This document shows positions 1 to 8,047 of a DNA stretch of 11,001 nucleotides, one piece after another (position 1 is the first letter of the stretch; each line of letters starts with the position of its first letter). The translations under genes were made by a program, and so were the position numbers. The notes under the pieces are model-generated. The model made no database searches, was not told the DNA's origin, and saw nothing but the letters and a program-made list of their open reading frames with translations. This DNA is from Ahrensia sp. (GTDB lineage Bacteria; Pseudomonadota; Alphaproteobacteria; Rhizobiales; Rhizobiaceae), in assembly GCA_003233475.1 (NCBI GenBank), contig QILU01000228.1, positions 1-11,001 on the forward strand. Direction: 5' to 3'.

Positions 1-1
1 G

Positions 2-289
2 AATTTCAGCCTGAACGTTGAAAAGATTGAACAATTTAAGGCACTTGCAGCGGATATGGGAACAAGTTCCGCCTCCCTTGCCATGGCCTGGCTGTTGGCG
101 CGGGGCGACCATGTTTTTCCCATTCCCGGTACCCGTTCCGCCACCCATATTCGTGAATTGGCGGCGGGGACGGATTTGAAATTGAGCGATGATGATTTGG
201 CTGCGATCGAGCAGGTGTTGCCGGTGGGTTGGGCCTATGGGGATCGCTATAGCCGGGCTCAATGGCTGGGGCCGGAAGGGTATTGTTGA
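2..289 (+). CDS. Aldo/keto reductase, C-terminal part (gene begins before the window)
   Basis: The reading frame is open from base 2 to the TGA at 287-289, giving about 95 residues of a protein that starts upstream. The visible part matches the end of the aldo/keto reductase TIM barrel: a helix of the type ...SLAMAWLLARG, then the strand and NADP(H)-phosphate loop VFPIPGTRS, the following helix, and a closing helix with LSDDDLAAIEQVLP. The tail GDRYS and PEGYC fits the YakC/AKR13-like group of plant and bacterial reductases. Such enzymes reduce aldehydes and ketones with NADPH in the cytoplasm; the substrate cannot be told. The catalytic Asp-Tyr-Lys-His residues lie in the missing N-terminal part. 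The gene ends one base before the stop codon of the convergent flavin oxidoreductase, and I see no terminator between them. The in-frame ATG at 56 is internal to the domain and is not a real start. Confidence 0.9.
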   Translation, partial: NFSLNVEKIEQFKALAADMGTSSASLAMAWLLARGDHVFPIPGTRSATHIRELAAGTDLKLSDDDLAAIEQVLPVGWAYGDRYSRAQWLGPEGYC

Positions 290-290
290 G

Positions 291-1424
291 CTACTTTTGT
301 TGGTTTCTGGAGGGCGGGTTGCCCGGAATTGGGGCACCGCTTAGGGAGGGATGACAACGTTTATATTGGGGTGGGAAGTCGGCATTTGCCCCCAAAACTT
401 CAGCAGCATGCCACGCCCAGCGCGGATCATATAACATTCCTCGGGCGAGGGCGATAAAATCCGCCTGCCCGTTGGTCAAAATTGTTTCCGCCTGAATAGG
501 ATCGGTAATCATCCCCACCGTCATGGTGGGAAGTTCGGTCTCGCGTTTGATGGCCTCGGCCAGGGGCACCTGATAACCTGGCCCCACTTCGATTTTCTGC
601 AGCGGGCTGTTACCTCCGGAGGAAACATCAATAAAATCACAGCCGGATTCTTGTAATTTCTGTGCAAAATCAATTGCTTCCGGCAAAGCCCAGGAACTGC
701 TCTTGACCCAGTCGGTGGCGGAAATGCGAATTCCAACCGGTATATCTGGGGCTGTTTCTCGAACCGCTTGAAAGATTTCCAGGGGAAAGCGCATCCGGTT
801 TTCAAGACTTCCGCCATATTCATCGTCGCGCTGGTTGGAAAGAGGTGAGAGGAATTGGTGCAGTAGATAACCATGGGCGGCGTGGACTTCGATTACATCA
901 AACCCCATCCGAACAGCGCGGGCAGCGGCTTGAACGAAGGCGGATTTAATTTGCTCCAAACCCTTGGTATCCAGAGCTGAAGCGACATGCCATCCATCTG
1001 CATAAGCCAGCGCCGAAGCGGAAACTGTTTGCCATCCGCCATTGGTACCATCGTTGTTTGGGGCCAGTGAAGCCCCGCCATTCCAGGGTAAATCGGCAGA
1101 GGCTTTGCGACCGGCATGAGCAAGCTGGATACCAATTTTTGCAGCACCATATTCGCGATAGAATCGGATTACCCGCGCCATCGCGGCTTCGTTCTCATCG
1201 TTGTAGAGGCCTGTGCAACCCGGGGTTATTCGTCCTTCCGGCTCAATTCCGGTGGCTTCCACGAGAACCAGACCAGCGCCTGATACGGCGAATTGGCCCA
1301 AATGCATTAAATGCCAGTCGGTCATGGTGCCTTCAATTGCCGAATACTGGCACATGGGTGCCACTACAATTCTGTTAGAAAGTTCCAATTGGCCAATTTG
1401 AACGGGAGAAAACAACAGTGCCAT
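291..1424 (-). CDS. NADH:flavin oxidoreductase, old yellow enzyme family (YqjM-like)
   Basis: This 377-residue FMN enzyme of the old yellow enzyme family would reduce activated C=C bonds of enones, nitro compounds and similar electrophiles using NAD(P)H in the cytoplasm. Visible landmarks are the N-terminal FSPVQIG..LSNRIVVAPMCQYS with the redox-tuning Cys25 and Tyr27 that mark the YqjM (thermophilic-like) class, IQLAHAGRK at 99-107, the ligand-binding HAAHGYLLHQFLSP from 181 (His181, His184, Tyr186), YGGSLENR at 203-210, the FMN phosphate loop ALARGMLYDP at 325-334, and PPQYKRC at 351-357, where Arg356 corresponds to the YqjM inter-subunit arginine finger. The family is usually about 340-370 residues, so it is complete. 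The ATG at 1422-1424 is the natural start by homology, though no good Shine-Dalgarno lies before it; a possible -10 (CATAAT on the minus strand) sits at 1446-1451. Physiological substrate unknown. The 104 bp between it and glmM hold nothing else I can support. Confidence 0.95.
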   Translation of the reverse strand: MALLFSPVQIGQLELSNRIVVAPMCQYSAIEGTMTDWHLMHLGQFAVSGAGLVLVEATGIEPEGRITPGCTGLYNDENEAAMARVIRFYREYGAAKIGIQLAHAGRKASADLPWNGGASLAPNNDGTNGGWQTVSASALAYADGWHVASALDTKGLEQIKSAFVQAAARAVRMGFDVIEVHAAHGYLLHQFLSPLSNQRDDEYGGSLENRMRFPLEIFQAVRETAPDIPVGIRISATDWVKSSSWALPEAIDFAQKLQESGCDFIDVSSGGNSPLQKIEVGPGYQVPLAEAIKRETELPTMTVGMITDPIQAETILTNGQADFIALARGMLYDPRWAWHAAEVLGANADFPPQYKRCHPSLSGAPIPGNPPSRNQQK

Positions 1425-1528
1425 AAGAAATCAGATCAACAAGCAATTATGAGAGTTAAAACCATTTCAGAATTGAAACAGCATAACAAGGCGTAAAACG
1501 ACTATTATTAAAACGAGCCGGGGGAATT

Positions 1529-2881
1529 TTAAGCTGCAACCTTGTTCAAGGTTGTGCAGATGTCGTTGACCACTTCGCGAACCAGATTTTCGTCGTCCCC
1601 TTCAGCCATTACACGGATCAGGGGTTCTGTTCCAGAAACACGGATAACCAATCTGCCGGATTTTGCCAGGCGGGCGCGGCCTTCATCGATGGATTCAATA
1701 ACCTGTTTATCCTTCAGTGGTTCGCCTTCGGAAAAACGAACATTTCTCAAAATTTGCGGTACGGGTTCAAACCGGGTACAGACTTCACTGACTGGTTTAT
1801 CCCAACGCTGCACAACCGACAGCACCTGCAGAGCGGCAATCAGCCCATCTCCGGTGGTTGCATAATCGGAAAGCACAATATGGCCGGATTGTTCACCACC
1901 AACGTTAAAGCCGTTTTTGCGCATATGCTCGACAACATAGCGGTCTCCAACGGGGGTGCGGGCGAGGTTTAATTTCTGGTCGGTGAGAAAACGCTCCAAC
2001 CCAAGATTGGACATAATCGTGGCGACAATCCCGTCTCCAGTCAGCCTTTCCTGTTCTTTCCAGGATTGAGCCACCAGTGCCATAAGCTGATCACCATCAA
2101 CAACATTGCTCTTTTCATCCACAATGATGACGCGGTCGGCATCCCCATCCAGCGCAATACCAATATCCGCACGCACTTCATTGACTTTGCGGGCAAGGGC
2201 TGCCGTGTGGGTGGAGCCGCATTCTGCATTAATGTTGGTACCATCGGGCTTGTCACCGATGGTAATAACATCGGCACCCAGTTCCCATAAGGCTGCAGGC
2301 GCTACTTTATAAGCGGCACCATTGGCGCAATCCACTACCACTCGCATACCCTCAAGGGACATTTTGCGCGGCAGGGTACGCTTGGCAAATTCGATATAGC
2401 GGTCATCAACCCCATCCACACGGCTGGCACGGCCAATCAGGTGTCCACTGGCCAGTCTGGCAGTCAGATCTTCATCCATCAACCGTTCAATTTCAAGTTC
2501 AAATGTATCGGACAGCTTGAACCCATCAGGACCAAACAGCTTGATTCCATTATCGTGATAGGCGTTGTGGGAAGCCGATATCATCACCCCGATATCGGCG
2601 CGCAGGCTGCGGGTAAGCATGGCAACAGCGGGTGTGGGAACCGGGCCAAGCTGGAATACATCCATACCGGCGGCGGTAAAGCCAGCCACAAGGGCGCTTT
2701 CAATCATGTAACCGGACAGGCGGGTATCTTTTCCGATCACAACACGGTGGCGGTGATCACCCCGCTTAAATGCAACACCAGCAGCCATGCCAACTTTCAT
2801 CGCAGTATCGGCTGTCATGGGTGAACGATTGGCATATCCACGGATACCGTCTGTGCCAAAATACTTACGCTTTTTAGTCAA
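1529..2881 (-). CDS. glmM: Phosphoglucosamine mutase GlmM, TTG start
   Basis: GlmM converts glucosamine-6-phosphate to glucosamine-1-phosphate, the step that feeds GlmU and UDP-N-acetylglucosamine for peptidoglycan and lipopolysaccharide. The 450 residues are the usual length, with all four phosphohexomutase blocks: FGTDGIRG at 8-15; the active-site loop ISASHN at 101-106 with phospho-acceptor Ser104; the Mg-binding loop DGDADR at 245-250 (Asp245, Asp247, Asp249); the sugar-binding GGEQSGH at 328-334; and the C-terminal phosphate-binding loop RVSGTEP at 414-420. The start codon is TTG: there is no in-frame ATG or GTG between it and the upstream stop, the next Met is past the conserved FGTDGIRG, and GGGGA lies six bases before the TTG. 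It follows ftsH on the same strand after 257 bp, the common alphaproteobacterial order, but that gap has its own -10-like element, so independent transcription is possible. Identification is secure. Confidence 0.98.
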   Translation of the reverse strand: MTKKRKYFGTDGIRGYANRSPMTADTAMKVGMAAGVAFKRGDHRHRVVIGKDTRLSGYMIESALVAGFTAAGMDVFQLGPVPTPAVAMLTRSLRADIGVMISASHNAYHDNGIKLFGPDGFKLSDTFELEIERLMDEDLTARLASGHLIGRASRVDGVDDRYIEFAKRTLPRKMSLEGMRVVVDCANGAAYKVAPAALWELGADVITIGDKPDGTNINAECGSTHTAALARKVNEVRADIGIALDGDADRVIIVDEKSNVVDGDQLMALVAQSWKEQERLTGDGIVATIMSNLGLERFLTDQKLNLARTPVGDRYVVEHMRKNGFNVGGEQSGHIVLSDYATTGDGLIAALQVLSVVQRWDKPVSEVCTRFEPVPQILRNVRFSEGEPLKDKQVIESIDEGRARLAKSGRLVIRVSGTEPLIRVMAEGDDENLVREVVNDICTTLNKVAA

Positions 2882-2935
2882 TATTATTCCCCAATAATCG
2901 GTTATGTTCGATCAGTCCCTTTATTCTCTCGCAAT

Positions 2936-2941
2936 ATTATA
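2936..2941 (-). promoter_or_regulatory. Possible glmM promoter (-10 TATAAT)
   Basis: Read on the minus strand, a perfect TATAAT lies about 55 bp before the glmM TTG in the ftsH-glmM gap. No good -35 lies at 16-18 bp (the hexamer at 17 bp is CTCTAA), so this would be a weak or activator-dependent promoter. A single hexamer in AT-rich DNA can arise by chance. Confidence 0.35.
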
Positions 2942-2963
2942 CAGTATGGGATTTTGAATTAGA

Positions 2964-2978
2964 GTCACGAATTGTGAC
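2964..2978. repeat. Short inverted repeat GTCAC-N5-GTGAC upstream of glmM
   Basis: Two perfect 5-bp arms are separated by five bases, 22 bp upstream of the TATAAT that may drive glmM. The size and position would suit the operator of a dimeric regulator. No particular factor is implied, and arms this short occur by chance. Confidence 0.25.
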
Positions 2979-3138
2979 AACATATTGCTTTAACGTGTGG
3001 AACTAATCTGGTTTGAGAATAAGTAAGGTTAACACAAAAAGCGCCTGGATGCTTATCACGATGTACGCAATCGGGTGATATATGGATTTGTGGTTAATCC
3101 ATTGCTAAACCGCCCCGTAATTTTACACCAAACAGCTG

Positions 3139-5076
3139 TTACGAGGGAGCGGGTTCCATTCCGCCGGTGGCGCCGCCTTTGCCTTTTTTACCCTTGGGAG
3201 GGGCTTTTGCACCGGATTTTGGCACTGCACTGCCGCGGGTGGGTGTATCATCGCCCAGATCGGCATTCATTGGTTTGCCGTCCATGAGATTGTCGATGTC
3301 TTCCCCTGTCAGGGTTTCAAATTCCAACAGGCCCTGCGCTAAAATCTCTAAATCTTTCTTGCGCTTGGTGAGAATTTTTTTGGCCCAGGCGAATCCTTCG
3401 TCCACCAGACGGCGAACTTCTTCGTCAATAATCTGAGCGGTTTCTTCTGAGACATTTTTCGTCTGGGCAACGGAGTGACCAAGGAAAATTTCCTGTTGGT
3501 TTTCTCCGTAGGAAACTTTACCCAGTCTTTCAGAAAAGCCCCATTGGGTAACCATGGCACGGGCCAGACGGGTTGCCTGCTCAATGTCAGACTGGGCACC
3601 GGAGGTGACATTCTTTTTGCCGAAAACCAGCTCTTCCGCCACACGGCCCGCCATCATGACGGCGAGGCGGGAGGTCATTTCCTCGTAGGACATGGAAATC
3701 TGATCCCGCTCCGGCAATTGCATTACCATGCCGAGCGCACGGCCGCGTGGAATGATTGTGGCTTTGTGCACCGGATGGGAGGAGGGAACCGTAATGGCAA
3801 CAAGTGCATGGCCGGCCTCATGGTATGCGGTGTTGCGTTTTTCTTCTTCTGTCATGACCAGGGAACGGCGTTCAGCGCCCATCATTAGTTTGTCCTTGGC
3901 GTCATCAAATTCCTGCGCCGTGACCATGCGTTTTTCTCGGCGCGCAGCCAAAAGGGCGGCCTCGTTGACCAAATTCATAATATCAGCGCCGGAGAACCCG
4001 GGGGTGCCGCGGGCAATAACCCGCAGATCAACATTGGGTGCAAGGGGAACGTTTTTGATGTGAACCTTCAAAATGGCTTCGCGGCCAACGATATCCGGGT
4101 TGGATACAACGACCTGGCGGTCAAAACGGCCGGGGCGCAACAGGGCAGGGTCGAGCACATCCGGGCGGTTGGTGGCCGCGATGAGGATAATACCTTCATT
4201 GGTTTCAAAACCATCCATCTCCACCAGCAACTGGTTGAGGGTTTGCTCGCGCTCGTCATTACCGCCGCCAAGACCGGCACCACGGTGGCGGCCCACGGCA
4301 TCAATTTCGTCGATAAAGATAATGCACGGAGCGTTCTTTTTGGCCTGTTCAAACATATCGCGCACACGGGATGCGCCAACGCCGACAAACATTTCGACAA
4401 AATCGGAACCGGAAATTGTGTAAAATGGAACCTCGGCTTCACCGGCCACGGCGCGGGCAATAAGGGTTTTACCGGTGCCGGGGGGGCCAACGAGCAAAAC
4501 GCCATGGGGCATTTTGCCCCCCAGACGTTGGAATTTTTGCGGATCACGCAGGAAGTCCACGATTTCGATCAGATCTTCCTTGGCCTCGTCAACGCCAGCC
4601 ACGTCGTCAAAGGTCACGCGGCCCTGGGTTTCGGTCAGTAGTTTGGCTTTGGATTTGCCAAAGCCCATGGCTTTGCCCTGGCCGGATTGCATTTGGCGCA
4701 TGATGAATATCCATACCCCCACAAGCAGCAATAACGGCAGCCAGTTGATTAACATGCCGGTGAAGGTGGAGCGGCCATCGACCATCGGTTTTGCGGTGAT
4801 TTCCACGTTTTGAGCCTCGAGCCGTTTAACCAGTTCGGGGTCGTAAGGGGCATAGGTTAAAAAGCCGGTGCTGGAATCGGTATATTCACCGCTGATGTGA
4901 TCGCCGGAAATGGTGACAGATTTCACCCGATTGTTTTTCACCGCATCAAGAAACTTGGAATAGGCAACTTCCTCGGCTTTTGGACGGCTGGAAGGGGATT
5001 GGAACATCTGAAACAAGGCGATTAGTAACAGTGCAATGAGGCCCCAGAGTGCGAAATTGCGAAAATTGGAATTCAT
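3139..5076 (-). CDS. ftsH: ATP-dependent zinc metalloprotease FtsH
   Basis: FtsH is the membrane-anchored AAA+ protease that extracts and degrades misfolded or unassembled membrane proteins and some cytoplasmic regulators. The 645 residues show, in order: an N-terminal membrane segment (about 8-24), a periplasmic domain, a second membrane segment (about 107-127), Walker A GPPGTGKT at 197-204, the pore motif FVG at 230-232, Walker B FIDEID at 254-259, the second region of homology with [18 protein letters not shown] at 303-320 including both arginine fingers, the zinc site HEAGH at 419-423, and Asp497 in SGAQSD as probable third zinc ligand. The tail (about 618-645) is rich in Gly, Lys and Pro. 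The frame is open to an ATG at 5139, but the start at 5074-5076 ([11 protein letters not shown]) is preferred: it matches the alphaproteobacterial N-terminus, has GGGAA eight bases before it, and a heat-shock promoter places transcript initiation near the upstream ATG. The gene lies between tilS and glmM. Confidence 0.97.
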   Translation of the reverse strand: MNSNFRNFALWGLIALLLIALFQMFQSPSSRPKAEEVAYSKFLDAVKNNRVKSVTISGDHISGEYTDSSTGFLTYAPYDPELVKRLEAQNVEITAKPMVDGRSTFTGMLINWLPLLLLVGVWIFIMRQMQSGQGKAMGFGKSKAKLLTETQGRVTFDDVAGVDEAKEDLIEIVDFLRDPQKFQRLGGKMPHGVLLVGPPGTGKTLIARAVAGEAEVPFYTISGSDFVEMFVGVGASRVRDMFEQAKKNAPCIIFIDEIDAVGRHRGAGLGGGNDEREQTLNQLLVEMDGFETNEGIILIAATNRPDVLDPALLRPGRFDRQVVVSNPDIVGREAILKVHIKNVPLAPNVDLRVIARGTPGFSGADIMNLVNEAALLAARREKRMVTAQEFDDAKDKLMMGAERRSLVMTEEEKRNTAYHEAGHALVAITVPSSHPVHKATIIPRGRALGMVMQLPERDQISMSYEEMTSRLAVMMAGRVAEELVFGKKNVTSGAQSDIEQATRLARAMVTQWGFSERLGKVSYGENQQEIFLGHSVAQTKNVSEETAQIIDEEVRRLVDEGFAWAKKILTKRKKDLEILAQGLLEFETLTGEDIDNLMDGKPMNADLGDDTPTRGSAVPKSGAKAPPKGKKGKGGATGGMEPAPS

Positions 5077-5140
5077 GGAAACATTTCCCGATTGAATAGA
5101 ATCAAAATTACCTGCAGGCCTTTTCCCGACCAGCTTCATT

Positions 5141-5172
5141 CTAAGATAGGTTTCATTTGCCCCGATGCCAAG
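5141..5172 (-). promoter_or_regulatory. Heat-shock (RpoH/sigma-32) promoter of ftsH
   Basis: On the minus strand CTTG (5172-5169) is followed by an 18-bp spacer and CCTATCTTAG (5150-5141). This is a full match to the alphaproteobacterial heat-shock consensus CTTG-N17/18-CYTATNTNNG. It sits in the 137-bp gap between tilS and ftsH and would start a transcript near 5136, leaving a leader of about 60 bases before the ftsH ATG at 5076. ftsH is a known sigma-32 regulon member in other proteobacteria, so motif and gene agree. Confidence 0.75.
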
Positions 5173-5213
5173 GTGTTTGATGGCAGATCAGCCGTTTCCT
5201 CGCTTTATTTTGA

Positions 5214-6299
5214 TTAATAAGGTGAAGATAGGACATTCATTACGGCTTTATGGACACAATCATCGGTGGAGGGGCGAAAACGTTCTAAGGTGGTAATGAA
5301 AGGTGTTTTTGTGCCGTTTGGGTGAATCAGCAGCCGATTGTCATAGATTTGTGGATTATCTGAGGGGGCGGGGAGTGGAGCCAGATTTCGTTGCTCACGG
5401 GTGAATTTGACGCATGTCGGTTCGATACTGACAAGACACCGGCCAATCGTTTGGCGCGTTTTCTGCCCGCTTTGAAACCGGGAAACAAGGCCGTGGAGCT
5501 TCTCTACAGGTGGACGAAAAGGTTGCCCGCCACTGACCAAAATGAGGGTGGCGAACAGATCGATGAGGATTGGCGTTGGGGTGTCGCGGGGTGCTTTTTG
5601 AACCAATTGTCCGTCATTATTAGTTACAAATTGGTGGATGAGTGCAGCGGTTTGCCGATTCATCCAATGGCGGTGGCGACCGGAAAAACTGGCCAATCTG
5701 GCAATGGCTTTTGGGAAGGGAAGATGGGGGTTGTTGGAGAGGCTCCTGCGGGTGCGGATACGCTCTGAACTGAGTTTTTCGTTGGACGGGTCATCAATCC
5801 AGCGGATATTTCGCTGGCGCAGATATTCGCGCAGGGTTTCGCGGCTTGTGTGAAGGAGCGGGCGGTGGAGGGTAATGGATTCAAAGGTTGTATATTCGTT
5901 CATTCCCGATAGGCCGCGGGTTCCGCTGGAATTGGTCATGCGTTTGGCGCGCATCAGCAAGGTTTCTGCCTGATCATCCAATGTATGACCAAGGGCGATT
6001 TTATTGGCACCAATAGTTTTGGCGTGGGCGACTAACAGGGAATAGCGGGCCTTGCGGGCGGCGGCGGAGCTGCTTTGATTGTTGTTCTCCCAAAGCAGTA
6101 TTTTGTGGGGCAGGCCGAGGGCGGTCAAAATTTTTGCCACATGCTCGGCTTCCGCTGCGGATTCGGGTCTAAGCTGGTGATCCACCGTTGCCACATGAAA
6201 GGTGTGTTTGGGTTGGGTTTCTGCAAGCTGATGCAAAAGGGCGAGGGAATCGCTGCCGCCGGACACGGCAATTAAAATTGGGGCGAGGGGTTTGGACAC
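5214..6299 (-). CDS. tilS: tRNA(Ile)-lysidine synthetase TilS, GTG start
   Basis: TilS uses ATP and lysine to turn the anticodon wobble C34 of the CAU-anticodon tRNA-Ile into lysidine, so that it reads AUA and is charged with isoleucine. The 361 residues carry the PP-loop SGGSDS at 13-18, VDHQLRPES at 39-47, GHTLDDQAET at 104-113, GLSGM at 129-133, RPLL at 146-149 and WIDDPSNE at 167-174; the rest is a divergent C-terminal part, shorter than in E. coli TilS. The loop that normally reads RGSG between DDQAET and GLSGM is here RMTNSSG, three residues longer. The start is GTG at 6297-6299: a TAG lies two codons upstream, and the PP-loop follows too closely for a later start. No clear Shine-Dalgarno is seen; the cpoB stop is 23 bp upstream, so coupling to cpoB translation is plausible. 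Family assignment is firm; the loop difference is simply observed. Confidence 0.93.
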   Translation of the reverse strand: MSKPLAPILIAVSGGSDSLALLHQLAETQPKHTFHVATVDHQLRPESAAEAEHVAKILTALGLPHKILLWENNNQSSSAAARKARYSLLVAHAKTIGANKIALGHTLDDQAETLLMRAKRMTNSSGTRGLSGMNEYTTFESITLHRPLLHTSRETLREYLRQRNIRWIDDPSNEKLSSERIRTRRSLSNNPHLPFPKAIARLASFSGRHRHWMNRQTAALIHQFVTNNDGQLVQKAPRDTPTPILIDLFATLILVSGGQPFRPPVEKLHGLVSRFQSGQKTRQTIGRCLVSIEPTCVKFTREQRNLAPLPAPSDNPQIYDNRLLIHPNGTKTPFITTLERFRPSTDDCVHKAVMNVLSSPY

Positions 6300-6322
6300 T
6301 TTCTACACTTAATACTTGATCG

Positions 6323-7279
6323 CTAACAGCGGGCAGCAGCCTGTTCGTCTTTAATGCGTTCACCCAGACGGGCGGTGGCGTCGGGGTATTGTTTCAAAAC
6401 TTCAGCATAGGTGGCGCAGGCGACTTCGCGCTGGTTCAAACCGGCGAGTGACAAGCCCAAGCCCAGCAGATTATCAGCGGCGGTGAGGGCCTCGGGATAT
6501 TCATTATGGGTATCCAGATGTATTTCCGCCGACTGGTAATATTGTTTTTGCCAGAACAGGGATTCGCCTAAATAATACCGCGCTTCACCGGAACGGGGAT
6601 CTTTGGGCCAGGCTTTCAAAAAAGCGCTGAATGCCTGTTGGGCGCGGGGGAATTTGCGGGCATCAAAGGAAGATTTGCCTACCTTGAATACGGCGTTCGG
6701 GGTGGCGCCAAAAACGGACGCCTCGACACTGCCTTCAACGCCGTTCTTGAATGGATTGAAGATGGTGGTGTTTCCACTGCCGATACCGTCCGAACCAACC
6801 ACGTTGCCGTCTTTGTTAAAGGTCAGTGTGCCTAAGGCTCTTGGAGCGCGGGAGGCTATCTCGTCTTGGCTCGATTTTTTTGCGTCTGTTTTAACGTCTG
6901 GAGAGATTGTTTCCCCAGACGGTTCAGGCTTTCCCAGGCGGGTTTCTCCGCTTATACCTGCAACATCTTCGGTCTTGTCGGTAAGGCCGGAATGTTTGTC
7001 TTCGAGTTCTTGAAAACGGCCCTCGTTGTCTTCTTCCATCTTACGAAACTTCTCCTGCAATTGCAGGAGCAGAAAATTCAGCTCTTCCACTTTACCGTTC
7101 AATTGCCGCACGGTTTCTTCCAGTTGGATAACCCGGTAGCTGTCGTTGGACTGAACCGGCACGATAATTTCCGGCCCGCTCGAATTTGGAATTTGTGCTG
7201 GTGGAATAAGCCGTTGTGCGCCTGCGGGTAAAACCACGGCACTACCCAGTAATGTTAAAAAAAGAATGCGTTTGATCAT
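6323..7279 (-). CDS. cpoB: Tol-Pal associated periplasmic TPR protein CpoB (YbgF)
   Basis: CpoB works in the periplasm with the Tol-Pal machine and, in E. coli, coordinates outer-membrane constriction with peptidoglycan synthesis at the septum. The 318-residue protein has a signal peptide (Lys-Arg start, hydrophobic 5-18, probable cleavage after Ala-Gly-Ala at 21), a predicted coiled coil at about 47-97 that in homologues trimerises, a polar Ser/Asp/Lys-rich linker (about 98-190) with the LGTL element at 149-152 seen in alphaproteobacterial members, and a C-terminal TPR block (about 195-318) with the diagnostic YYLGES, GLGLSLAGL and EVACATYAEVLKQYP. The ATG at 7277-7279 is preceded by AGGGG nine bases upstream. 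It lies 160 bp after pal, but a strong terminator follows pal and no convincing separate promoter is visible, so read-through or an unrecognised promoter must supply it. tilS follows after 23 bp. Confidence 0.93.
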   Translation of the reverse strand: MIKRILFLTLLGSAVVLPAGAQRLIPPAQIPNSSGPEIIVPVQSNDSYRVIQLEETVRQLNGKVEELNFLLLQLQEKFRKMEEDNEGRFQELEDKHSGLTDKTEDVAGISGETRLGKPEPSGETISPDVKTDAKKSSQDEIASRAPRALGTLTFNKDGNVVGSDGIGSGNTTIFNPFKNGVEGSVEASVFGATPNAVFKVGKSSFDARKFPRAQQAFSAFLKAWPKDPRSGEARYYLGESLFWQKQYYQSAEIHLDTHNEYPEALTAADNLLGLGLSLAGLNQREVACATYAEVLKQYPDATARLGERIKDEQAAARC

Positions 7280-7375
7280 TTTTAGTATCCCCTAATTATT
7301 TTGTCCCCACGAGCTAAGGGTGGAGTAAACTATTGTGGCGCTGAATCGGGCGAAAATTTGCTGAAAGTTCAAGTT

Positions 7376-7416
7376 AAAAAAATGGCGGCTCTGAAATTAT
7401 TTTCACAACCGCCATT
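7376..7416 (-). terminator. Rho-independent terminator downstream of pal
   Basis: On the minus strand an 8-bp stem AATGGCGG/CCGCCATT (7416-7409 with 7388-7381) is extended, after a 3x3 internal loop, by an inner TGAAA/TTTCA stem closing an ATAA loop. A run of seven T follows directly (7382-7376, overlapping the stem end). It lies 23 bases after the pal stop codon and about 100 bases before the cpoB start, so it would end or attenuate pal transcripts before cpoB. Confidence 0.88.
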
Positions 7417-7439
7417 ACTAAATTGATATGGGGCTGCTT

Positions 7440-7958
7440 TTAGCTGCTGCCGCCGCCAAGTACGGTGACTGCCCGGCGGTTTTGCGACCAGCAGGATATG
7501 TCGTTACACACGGCAACGGGGCGTTCCTTACCAAATGAGATAACATTCACCCGACTGCGGCTTACCCCGCGGGAAGCGAGATAATCACGCGCCGCAACGG
7601 CACGGCGTTGGCCTAGGCCCAGATTGTACTCTCGGGTGCCACGCTCATCGGCGTGGCCTTCCAGTGTGATGGTGTAATTGGAGTATTTGCCAAGCCATGC
7701 GGCCTGTTTGTCAAGGGTTCCACGCCCCTTTGCGGTCAGGCTGGTGCTGTTGGTGGTGAAGAAAACGCGATCTCCCACGTTCACAGTGAAGTCCTGAGCC
7801 GAGCCAGGTTTGGCAGAACCGGCATTGTGATCGGCCAGTCCAAGCTGGCTGGCGCTGTTAGGCAGGGGCTTCTTTTTAGCGCAACCGGATATCCCGACTA
7901 CGGAGGCAAGGGCAGCGGCGAGGAAAATTTTAGAAAGAGGTATCTGGGTCATCAGCAT
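7440..7958 (-). CDS. pal: Peptidoglycan-associated outer-membrane lipoprotein Pal
   Basis: Pal is anchored in the inner leaflet of the outer membrane by its lipid and binds peptidoglycan through its OmpA-like domain; with TolQRAB it pulls the outer membrane inward at division. The 172-residue precursor has a lipoprotein signal peptide ending in the lipobox ISGC (lipidated Cys26; Ala at +2 agrees with outer-membrane sorting), a short linker, and the OmpA-C domain from about 56: VFFTTNSTSL, then GHADERGTREYN at 101-112 and LGQRRA at 115-120, with Asp104 and the Arg pair in the positions that grip diaminopimelate. Cys151 and Cys156 (AVCNDISCW) are the pair common in alphaproteobacterial Pal and may form a disulfide. 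The ATG at 7956-7958 has AGGAG eight bases before it; the second ATG (Met3) is too far from it. Upstream sits a ureohydrolase gene rather than the usual tolB. Confidence 0.97.
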   Translation of the reverse strand: MLMTQIPLSKIFLAAALASVVGISGCAKKKPLPNSASQLGLADHNAGSAKPGSAQDFTVNVGDRVFFTTNSTSLTAKGRGTLDKQAAWLGKYSNYTITLEGHADERGTREYNLGLGQRRAVAARDYLASRGVSRSRVNVISFGKERPVAVCNDISCWSQNRRAVTVLGGGSS

Positions 7959-7983
7959 TTGCTGGACTCCTGTTATAGATCAA

Positions 7984-8012
7984 ATTGTATCAGCTATGGT
8001 GAGGAAACAATA
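7984..8012 (-). promoter_or_regulatory. Probable pal promoter with extended -10
   Basis: On the minus strand TGATACAAT (7992-7984) matches the extended -10 form TGnTAnAAT. The -35 is weak: TATTGT at 17 bp (8012-8007) or TTGTTT at 15 bp (8010-8005). Initiation would fall near 7977, leaving about 20 bases before the pal ATG with the AGGAG ribosome site inside it. An extended -10 can work without a strong -35, which makes an activator such as CtrA plausible. Confidence 0.5.
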
Positions 8013-8047
8013 ACCAAGAGCCGTTAAACGCTGCTCAACAAAGGAGG

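Noticed and set aside
1537..1554. Inverted repeat CAACCTTG-N2-CAAGGTTG at the 3' end of glmM
   Set aside because: The loop is too tight for the full stem, it lies within the last codons, and no T-run follows; probably chance rather than a terminator.
3054..3080. Hairpin TATCAC...GTGATA downstream of ftsH with a T5 run further on
   Set aside because: The stem has a bulge and the T-run begins about 13 bases past its base, too far for an intrinsic terminator.
3082..3102. Inverted repeat ATGGATT-N7-AATCCAT downstream of ftsH
   Set aside because: AT-rich 7-bp arms without a T-run on either strand; no support as a terminator.
3094..3108. TTAA-N7-CTAA, a one-mismatch CtrA-like site after ftsH
   Set aside because: It has a mismatch in a core position, no C in the first half-site, and sits about 210 bp from glmM; expected by chance in AT-rich DNA.
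4060..4641. A 193-codon open frame on the plus strand opposite ftsH
   Set aside because: It lies entirely antisense to the conserved AAA+ core of ftsH, has no recognisable domain and no ribosome site; it is a by-product of ftsH codon use.
5077..5139. Longer ftsH start at the ATG ending at 5139
   Set aside because: It would put 21 polar residues before the standard [11 protein letters not shown] start, and the heat-shock promoter would leave almost no leader for it.
8041..8047. AAGGAGG on the plus strand, a perfect Shine-Dalgarno core
   Set aside because: No start codon follows at a usable distance on the plus strand, and the next ATG is followed at once by a stop; it is part of the TTAAC repeat region.
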